NCBI GenBank assembly: GCA_023384315.1
Contig: JAHDWY010000108.1
Span: forward strand, 1 to 7,029
Direction of reading: 5' to 3'
Source of the DNA: Candidatus Hydrogenedentota bacterium
Lineage (GTDB): Bacteria; Hydrogenedentota; Hydrogenedentia; Hydrogenedentales; SLHB01
Length of the DNA: 7,029 bases
Part shown: positions 1 through 7,029 of the stretch, in pieces
Layout: every line of letters begins with the position of its first letter
Numbering within the stretch: position 1 is the first letter of the stretch
The notes under the pieces: generated by a model
The model's input: the letters and a program-made list of their open reading frames with translations, nothing else
What the model was told of the DNA's origin: nothing
The model's database searches: none
Made by a program: the position numbers and the translations under genes

Positions 1-106
1 GCACCTTCGTGATGGCGCTCGTCAGCGTCGTCTTTCCGTGGTCCACGTGGCCGATCGTTCCCACATTCACGTGGGGCTTCGTCCGTTCAAATTTCGCCTT
101 GGCCAT
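1..106 (-). CDS. tuf: Translation elongation factor Tu (EF-Tu), N-terminal fragment
   Basis: EF-Tu is the GTPase that carries aminoacyl-tRNA to the ribosomal A site. Only the first 35 codons are visible, because the gene runs off the left edge. They read MAKAKFERTKPHVNVGTIG, followed by the P-loop GHVDHGKT (19-26) and LTSAITKV, which is nearly invariant in bacterial EF-Tu. The ATG at 104-106 is fixed by this N-terminus and by AAGGAGA upstream. It is the last visible gene of the str operon. Many bacteria carry a second tuf copy elsewhere, so tufA versus tufB cannot be told from this window. Confidence 0.98.
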   Translation of the reverse strand, partial: MAKAKFERTKPHVNVGTIGHVDHGKTTLTSAITKV

Positions 107-111
107 GGTTC

Positions 112-118
112 TCTCCTT
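112..118 (-). promoter_or_regulatory. Shine-Dalgarno AAGGAGA for tuf
   Basis: AAGGAGA lies 5 nt upstream of the ATG at 104-106. It is a near-perfect site, as expected for one of the most abundant cell proteins. Confidence 0.85.
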
Positions 119-128
119 ACACTCTCAT

Positions 129-147
129 CGGCGCGGCATCCGCGCCG
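129..147 (-). promoter_or_regulatory. Perfect GC hairpin in the fusA-tuf spacer
   Basis: CGGCGCGG-ATG-CCGCGCCG is a perfect 8-bp stem, all G-C pairs, with a three-base loop. It begins 26 nt after the fusA stop and ends 11 nt before the tuf Shine-Dalgarno sequence. No U-tract follows, so it is not a standard intrinsic terminator. It could mark an RNA processing or decay boundary that lets tuf be expressed above fusA, or slow the polymerase. The structure is certain from the bases; the role is inferred. Confidence 0.55.
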
Positions 148-173
148 GGATCCAATCGCTCACTACCCTATTC

Positions 174-2273
174 TCAACTGAAGCGGAACGAACTGCCCGA
201 CTTCTCCATGATTTCGTTGGCAATGCTGGGCGGCACCTGCTCGTACTGCGCGAATTCCATGCTGTACGAGGCGCGGCCCTGCGTGCGCGAACGGATGTCG
301 TTCGCATAACCGAACATCTCCGCCAGGGGCACGAAGGCGAACAGTTTCCGGACTGTGCCAACCTGTTCCATGCTTTCCAAACGGCCGCGACGGCCGTTGA
401 AGTCGCTGATGACTTCGCCCGTGTACTCGTCCGGGCAGACCACTTCGACTTTCATCACCGGCTCAAGCAACACGGGACGCGCCTTCGGCACGGCCGCTTT
501 CACGCCCATAGATGACGCCGTTTGGAAGGCCATTTCCGACGAGTCGACCTCGTGGTAAGAACCATCCAGCAGCGACACCTTGATGTCGACCATGGGGTAC
601 CCCGCCACGATGCCGCTTTCCAGGGCTTCGCGCGCGCCGCGTTCGACCGAGTTGAAGTATTCCTTCGGCACCACGCCGCCGACGCTGAGGTTCTCGAACT
701 TGAAGCCGGAACCCGGTTCGCCCGGCTCGATGGCGATCACGACGTCGCCGTACTGACCGCGACCGCCGCTCTGGCGCACGAACTTGCCCTGGGCCTCGGC
801 GCGCTGGCGAATGGATTCGCGGTACGCCACCATGGGCTTGCCCACGTTCGCGTGCACGTTGAACTCGCGGCGCATGCGATCCACGATGATGTCGAGATGA
901 AGTTCGCCCATGCCCGCGATGATGGTCTGGCCGGTCTCTTCGTCGGCCCGCACGCGGAAAGTCGGATCTTCTTCGCTGAGTTTGTTCAAGGCGTCGGACA
1001 TCTTGTCCTGGTCGGCCTTGGTCTTGGGCTCGATGGCGATGTGGACCACCGGATCCGGGAAGGTCACCGCCATCAGCGCGACCGGCTTTTTCGGATCGCA
1101 GAGGGTGTCGCCCGTGGTCGTGTTCTTCGCGCCAATCACCGCACCGATATCGCCGGCGCGCAACTCGGTCAAGTCAATGCGCTGATCCGCGTGCATTTCC
1201 AGCAGACGGCCCAGGCGCTCCTTGCGGCCGGTGCGCACGTTCAACACCATGTCGCCGGATTTCACGACGCCCGAGTACACGCGCACAAAGGTCAACCGGC
1301 CCACGTGAGGATCGGTCAGGATCTTGAAGGCCAATCCGGCGAAAGGCTCGTCGTCGCTCGGTTTCCGTTCGATCTCTTTCTGCTCGGAATCCGGATCTTT
1401 CCCGACGATGGACGCCACATCCACCGGAGAGGGGAGATAGTCGATGACCGCGTCCAGAAGGAGCCGCGTACCTTTGTTCTTGAGGGCCGTGCCCGCGAAA
1501 ACCGGGCAGATCATGCTGGCCACCGTCCCTTTGCGCAACGCCGCCTTCATTTCTTCGGCGGAGATTTCCTCTTCGAGGATGTACTTTTCCATCAAGGCTT
1601 CGTCGCACTCCGCGGCCGCGGCCAACGCTTCGTGCCGCACGTGCTCGACGGTATCCTTCAGGTCGTCGGGGATGGGCACTTCCACGATATCGGTGGCGGT
1701 GCCTTCACCTCTCCACTCGATGGCTCGCATGCCGACGACGTCGATGACGCCGCGGAAATTCTCTTCCTCGCCGATGGGCACTTGCAGGGGCACAGCGCGG
1801 GCGCCCAGACGCTCGCGCATGCTCGTTACGGCCTTCTCAAAATCGGCGCCGACGCGATCCATCTTGTTGATAAACGCGATGCGCGGCACGCCGTACTTGT
1901 CGGCCTGACGCCATACGGTTTCAGACTGGGGCTGAACGCCCGCCACGGCGCAAAACACCGCGACTGCGCCGTCCAGCACGCGAAGGCTCCGCTCCACCTC
2001 GGCCGTGAAGTCCACGTGACCGGGCGTATCGATAATGTTGATGCGGTGTTCTTTCCACTCGCAGGCCGTCGCGGCGGACGTAATCGTAATGCCGCGTTCG
2101 CGCTCCTGGGCCATGTAGTCCATGGTGGCCGTGCCTTCGTGCACTTCGCCCACGCGGTGAAGGCGGCCGGAGTAAAACAAAATGCGTTCCGTGACCGTGG
2201 TCTTGCCCGCGTCGATATGGGCCATGATCCCGATATTGCGCGTCTTGTTCAGGGTGTAGCGGCGCTTAGACAT
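174..2273 (-). CDS. fusA: Translation elongation factor G (EF-G)
   Basis: EF-G is the cytosolic GTPase that drives translocation of tRNA and mRNA and, with RRF, ribosome recycling. The 699-residue product has the full five-domain length. GTPase motifs are AHIDAGKTT (18-26), switch I with RERGITIT (58-65), DTPGH (82-86), NKMD (136-139) and a G5 GTA near 261. Domain II follows from about 310, domain III about 405-480, domain IV about 480-600 with SGGRGQYGD (502-510) and the tip SYHEVDSSE where His574 matches the tRNA-contacting His583 of E. coli, and domain V to the end. I chose the ATG at 2271-2273 because MSKRRYTLNKTRNIG gives the usual short N-terminus and GGTGAG lies 7 nt upstream; the GTG 14 codons earlier adds an Arg-rich, non-conserved tail. 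It stops with TGA, 67 nt before tuf. The motifs fit a main translocation EF-G; its placement in the str operon agrees. Confidence 0.98.
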   Translation of the reverse strand: MSKRRYTLNKTRNIGIMAHIDAGKTTVTERILFYSGRLHRVGEVHEGTATMDYMAQERERGITITSAATACEWKEHRINIIDTPGHVDFTAEVERSLRVLDGAVAVFCAVAGVQPQSETVWRQADKYGVPRIAFINKMDRVGADFEKAVTSMRERLGARAVPLQVPIGEEENFRGVIDVVGMRAIEWRGEGTATDIVEVPIPDDLKDTVEHVRHEALAAAAECDEALMEKYILEEEISAEEMKAALRKGTVASMICPVFAGTALKNKGTRLLLDAVIDYLPSPVDVASIVGKDPDSEQKEIERKPSDDEPFAGLAFKILTDPHVGRLTFVRVYSGVVKSGDMVLNVRTGRKERLGRLLEMHADQRIDLTELRAGDIGAVIGAKNTTTGDTLCDPKKPVALMAVTFPDPVVHIAIEPKTKADQDKMSDALNKLSEEDPTFRVRADEETGQTIIAGMGELHLDIIVDRMRREFNVHANVGKPMVAYRESIRQRAEAQGKFVRQSGGRGQYGDVVIAIEPGEPGSGFKFENLSVGGVVPKEYFNSVERGAREALESGIVAGYPMVDIKVSLLDGSYHEVDSSEMAFQTASSMGVKAAVPKARPVLLEPVMKVEVVCPDEYTGEVISDFNGRRGRLESMEQVGTVRKLFAFVPLAEMFGYANDIRSRTQGRASYSMEFAQYEQVPPSIANEIMEKSGSSFRFS

Positions 2274-2280
2274 GGCCCGC

Positions 2281-2286
2281 CTCACC
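2281..2286 (-). promoter_or_regulatory. Shine-Dalgarno GGTGAG for fusA
   Basis: GGTGAG lies 7 nt upstream of the ATG at 2271-2273 and matches the 3' part of the consensus (GGTGA). It supports this ATG over the in-frame GTG 14 codons upstream (2313-2315). Confidence 0.65.
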
Positions 2287-2322
2287 CAAACCCGCAACCG
2301 AGACGGCCGCCGCACTGTTCTG

Positions 2323-2412
2323 TGTGTACTTGGCTTTCATGTTGTGTACTAACCTGTGTCCTTCACATCCCGCCTTGCCGCGCGAACCCGCGCGAAACAA
2401 AGTGTCTTCACA
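2323..2412. repeat. Two pairs of short direct repeats upstream of fusA
   Basis: On the minus strand TGTGAAGACAC (2402-2412) recurs as TGTGAAGGACAC (2356-2367), and AGTACACA occurs at 2343-2350 and again at 2323-2330, exactly 20 bp apart. The first pair flanks the GC-rich hairpin. Repeats of this size could be protein-binding sites or arise by chance. Confidence 0.3.
2373..2402 (-). promoter_or_regulatory. GC-rich hairpin with GGUU tetraloop in the rpsG-fusA spacer
   Basis: CGCGCG-GGTT-CGCGCG (2379-2394) is a perfect 6-bp stem with a four-base loop. Below it, after a 3-by-1 internal loop, CUUUG (2398-2402) pairs with CAAGG (2373-2377) with one U-G. It is the third hairpin of the spacer and lies about 100 nt upstream of the fusA start. 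There is no U-tract, so it does not look like an intrinsic terminator. Confidence 0.45.
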
Positions 2413-2420
2413 ATGCGAAC

Positions 2421-2449
2421 CCCTCGCGCACCACGATGCTGCGCAAGGG
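2421..2449 (-). promoter_or_regulatory. Long hairpin in the rpsG-fusA spacer
   Basis: In the minus-strand RNA, CCCUUGCGCA (2440-2449) pairs with UGCGCGAGGG (2421-2430) over ten pairs including one U-G. A G-G mismatch follows, then two more pairs and a UCG loop (2434-2436). No U-tract follows. It may be an RNA processing site, a protein-binding element controlling fusA, or a stabiliser of the upstream message. The structure is read from base complementarity only. Confidence 0.45.
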
Positions 2450-2460
2450 CGTTGCGACGC

Positions 2461-2473
2461 AGCCGAAACGGCT
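2461..2473 (-). promoter_or_regulatory. Short hairpin in the rpsG-fusA spacer
   Basis: AGCCG-TTT-CGGCT forms a perfect 5-bp stem with a three-base loop, starting about 42 nt after the rpsG stop. It is followed by GCGTC and not by a U-tract, so termination is unlikely. It is the first of three hairpins in this spacer. Confidence 0.35.
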
Positions 2474-2515
2474 ATCAGTCAACTCAAAGTTGGCCCTGGA
2501 ATTCTCGAGCCGAGG

Positions 2516-2989
2516 TCAATAACGGAGGTGAGCAAAGGCCTTGTTGGCCTCCGCCATCCGGTGCGTATCTTCCCGACGCTTAATCGTGTTGCCGGTCTTG
2601 TTGAAACAATCCAGCAACTCGCCCGCGAGCCGCTCTTCCATCGACTTCTCGCCGCGCTTGCGGGCAAACTCAATAATCCAGCGAAACGCCAAGGCTGTCC
2701 GCGTGGCCGGCGGAATCTCCACGGGCACTTGGTACGTGGACCCGCCTACCCGGCGCGATTTCACCTGGAGAATCGGTTTCGCGTTGTCGACGGCCGATTC
2801 GAAGATCCGAATCGTGTCCTCGTTCGGCAGGCGCGTATGGATAATTCCCAGCGCGCCGTACACGATGGACTCCGCGACACTCTTCTTGCCATCCACCATT
2901 ACGGTGTTGACGAATTTCGTCAAGGTGACGTTCTTGAATTTCGGATCCGGAAGCGGTTGGCGCTTGGGAACCTCACGACGACGTGGCAT
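2516..2989 (-). CDS. rpsG: 30S ribosomal protein S7
   Basis: S7 is a primary 16S rRNA-binding protein that nucleates assembly of the 30S head and lines the mRNA exit and E site. The 157-residue product has the usual bacterial length and features: N-terminal MPRRR, the LPDPK and VMVDGKK segments (13-36), the beta-hairpin region QVKSRRVGGSTYQVPVEI (75-92) and the C-terminal AFAHLRY end. The ATG at 2987-2989 is preceded by AGGAG (3000-3004) at 10 nt. The gene starts 16 nt after the rpsL stop, and its Shine-Dalgarno sequence lies in that short gap. In E. coli S7 represses its operon by binding a larger rpsL-rpsG spacer; there is no room for that element here, so any S7 feedback would have to act elsewhere. 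It stops with TGA, 242 nt before fusA. Confidence 0.99.
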   Translation of the reverse strand: MPRRREVPKRQPLPDPKFKNVTLTKFVNTVMVDGKKSVAESIVYGALGIIHTRLPNEDTIRIFESAVDNAKPILQVKSRRVGGSTYQVPVEIPPATRTALAFRWIIEFARKRGEKSMEERLAGELLDCFNKTGNTIKRREDTHRMAEANKAFAHLRY

Positions 2990-3005
2990 TGATCACCCGC
3001 TCCTG

Positions 3006-3431
3006 TTAACTTCGCTTGGGTTTCTTGACGCCGTACTTGGAACGGCTCACCCAGCGCCCATTGTGAATCTTCTTACCGCCATCGTCTTTTTCCGAGGCCG
3101 TTCCGCCGCAGTCGCCCGTCGCGTCCAGCACCCCGCGAATCAGGTGGTACCGCACGCCCGGCAAGTCTTTTACGCGGCCCCCGCGGATCATCACCTGCGA
3201 GTGCTCCTGCAGGTTGTGCCCCACGCCCGGAATGTACGCCGTCACCTCGATTCCGTTCTTCAAACGGACACGGGCGACCTTACGCAATGCCGAGTTGGGC
3301 TTCTTCGGGGTCATCGTGTAGACGCGCGTGCAGGTGCCCGACGCCTGCGGACACTGCAACAACGCCGGCGACTTGGTCTTGCTGACCCGCTTTTTTCGCG
3401 AACCGCGCATCAGTTGATTGATGGTTGGCAA
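3006..3431 (-). CDS. rpsL: 30S ribosomal protein S12, TTG start, with C-terminal-region insertion
   Basis: S12 lies at the decoding centre of the small subunit and helps control tRNA selection accuracy. The 141-residue product begins MPTINQL and keeps the family core: TPKKPNSALRK (41-51) and IRGGRVKDLPGVRYH (82-96). Lys43 and Lys88, where streptomycin-resistance changes occur in E. coli, are wild type. Asp89, the residue methylthiolated by RimO in other bacteria, is present. The start is TTG (3429-3431): the conserved N-terminus begins there, a good AAGGAG lies 7 nt upstream and the frame is closed further upstream. The protein is longer than the usual 123-135 residues because about 16 extra residues (within 105-128, nt 3048-3119) lie between the conserved RGxLD and RSKYG. 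It stops with TAA 16 nt before rpsG, so the two genes are surely co-transcribed. Confidence 0.98.
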   Translation of the reverse strand: MPTINQLMRGSRKKRVSKTKSPALLQCPQASGTCTRVYTMTPKKPNSALRKVARVRLKNGIEVTAYIPGVGHNLQEHSQVMIRGGRVKDLPGVRYHLIRGVLDATGDCGGTASEKDDGGKKIHNGRWVSRSKYGVKKPKRS

Positions 3432-3438
3432 GAGTTTT

Positions 3439-3444
3439 CTCCTT
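3439..3444 (-). promoter_or_regulatory. Shine-Dalgarno AAGGAG that fixes the rpsL TTG start
   Basis: AAGGAG sits 7 nt upstream of the TTG at 3429-3431. The upstream frame is closed by a TAG at 3450-3452 with no ATG or GTG in between, so this site decides the start of rpsL. Confidence 0.9.
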
Positions 3445-3451
3445 GACTCCT

Positions 3452-3472
3452 AACCCTCGTTCCGAGAGGGCC
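3452..3472 (-). promoter_or_regulatory. Hairpin just upstream of the rpsL ribosome-binding site
   Basis: In the minus-strand RNA, GGCCCUC (3466-3472) pairs with GAGGGUU (3452-3458) around the seven-base loop UCGGAAC, giving five Watson-Crick and two G-U pairs. Its 3' foot is 7 nt from the AAGGAG of rpsL, close enough to affect ribosome access. The CCCUC arm could instead pair with a second GAGGG at 3496-3500 in the long leader hairpin, so two exclusive folds are possible. There is no U-tract, so it is not a terminator. Confidence 0.4.
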
Positions 3473-3489
3473 TTAGCTCAATCTTTCTT

Positions 3490-3559
3490 CGTTGTCCCTC
3501 GGGGCGCAATGGTGACCGCGAACAGATGTTGCGGACACAACTCTCCCCCAAAGACAACG
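3490..3559 (-). promoter_or_regulatory. Long hairpin in the rpsL leader RNA
   Basis: The predicted transcript start (about 3560) falls at the foot of a near-continuous helix. The outer arm 3545-3559 pairs with 3490-3504: seven Watson-Crick pairs, two U-G, one U-A, one G-G mismatch and four G-C. The inner arm 3528-3538 pairs with 3512-3523: ten pairs, with one U-U mismatch and one bulged C (3520), capped by the four-base loop AUCU (3524-3527). A few weaker pairs can bridge the two. No U-tract follows, so this is not an intrinsic terminator. By analogy with ribosomal-protein operons of other bacteria, a leader of this kind could bind a product such as S7 or S12 for feedback control. That role is inference; I recognise no known leader family here. 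Confidence 0.55.
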
Positions 3560-3566
3560 GCCCGAA

Positions 3567-3595
3567 ATCGTAACATAACTCCAATGGCATGTCAA
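3567..3595 (-). promoter_or_regulatory. Sigma70-type promoter for the str operon
   Basis: On the minus strand the -35 hexamer is TTGACA (3590-3595, perfect consensus), the spacer is 17 bp (3573-3589), and the -10 hexamer is TACGAT (3567-3572, four of six consensus bases). The spacer ends with TGT, giving an extended -10 (TGn). Transcription should begin near 3560, about 130 nt upstream of the rpsL start. The site lies in the rpoC-rpsL gap, so the ribosomal and elongation-factor genes can be transcribed apart from rpoBC. The element match is seen directly; activity is inferred. Confidence 0.8.
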
Positions 3596-3626
3596 GCATC
3601 GCGTCGATGCCCGCGCCTTATGCCAT
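3584..3626. repeat. Nested inverted repeats around the str promoter -35
   Basis: On the minus strand an outer pair ATGGCAT (3620-3626) and ATGCCAT (3584-3590) encloses a perfect inner palindrome GCATCG-ACG-CGATGC (3596-3610). The inner palindrome directly abuts the -35 hexamer (3590-3595), and the inner-most outer arm lies in the promoter spacer. In RNA read through from rpoC the same bases could form a two-step hairpin, but no U-tract follows, so it is not a normal intrinsic terminator. It could be an operator for a DNA-binding regulator, a read-through attenuator, or chance. The pairing is seen; the function is not known. Confidence 0.45.
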
Positions 3627-3648
3627 CAACAGGATACGAACGGCCCCC

Positions 3649-7029
<3,381 letters not shown>

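Noticed and set aside
2274..2315. 14-codon N-terminal extension of fusA from a GTG
   Set aside because: The extension is Arg-rich, not typical of EF-G, and bypasses the ATG at 2271-2273 that has its own GGTGAG and gives the standard N-terminus.
2477..2482. TTGACT as the -35 of a second promoter for fusA
   Set aside because: No -10-like hexamer lies 15-19 bp downstream on the minus strand; the region there is GC-rich (CGTCGC).
2499..2509. Overlapping EcoRI (GAATTC) and XhoI (CTCGAG) sites that look like a cloning linker or adapter remnant
   Set aside because: Both flanks are native-looking sequence next to an intact rpsG stop, and the two sites share a base; a chance match is the simpler reading. 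Read-level checking would settle it.
522..2522. 666-codon open frame on the plus strand, antisense to fusA
   Set aside because: It lies opposite a certain fusA gene, its translation is rich in His, Arg and Ala as expected from the complement of GC-rich codons, and it resembles no family.
3006..3431. Streptomycin-resistant S12
   Set aside because: Lys43 and Lys88 and their surroundings are wild type; the insertion near 105-128 is outside the known resistance positions.
3596..3610. Intrinsic terminator of rpoC
   Set aside because: The stem is good, but it is followed by TTGACATGCC and not a T-run; it overlaps the promoter region instead.

Overview
The window is a conserved bacterial housekeeping locus read entirely from the minus strand. 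In transcription order, right to left, it holds the 3' four-fifths of rpoC (RNA polymerase beta' subunit), then the str operon: rpsL (ribosomal protein S12), rpsG (S7), fusA (elongation factor EF-G) and the first 35 codons of tuf (EF-Tu). Both window edges cut a gene (rpoC at the right, tuf at the left). No mobile element, CRISPR array, tRNA or rRNA is visible, and all five reading frames look intact.

The organism is a bacterium with GC-rich coding sequence (about 60% by eye). Its RpoC carries a long insertion of about 174 residues inside the trigger loop, at the place of the E. coli SI3 domain. That insertion is known from Proteobacteria, Bacteroidetes, the PVC group and related Gram-negative lineages, and is absent from Firmicutes, Actinobacteria and Thermus. 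With the rpoC-rpsL-rpsG-fusA-tuf order, this suggests a Gram-negative-type bacterium, possibly a poorly sampled lineage. I cannot name the phylum from the sequence.

Layout: rpoC ends at 3649. The 217-nt gap 3432-3648 holds nested inverted repeats, a good sigma70-type promoter (TTGACA, 17-bp spacer, extended -10 TACGAT) and a leader of about 130 nt predicted to fold into one long hairpin (3490-3559) and a shorter one next to the rpsL Shine-Dalgarno sequence. rpsL starts with TTG and encodes an S12 with a 16-residue insertion near its C-terminus. rpsG follows after 16 nt. A 242-nt spacer with three strong hairpins and short repeats separates rpsG from fusA. A 67-nt spacer with a perfect 8-bp GC hairpin separates fusA from tuf.

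The gene products act together in expression: RpoC in transcription, S12 and S7 in the 30S decoding centre and mRNA/tRNA path, EF-Tu in aminoacyl-tRNA delivery and EF-G in translocation. The genes are ordinary. What deserves a second look is the structured non-coding RNA between them and the S12 insertion. I found no sign of a new multi-gene system.
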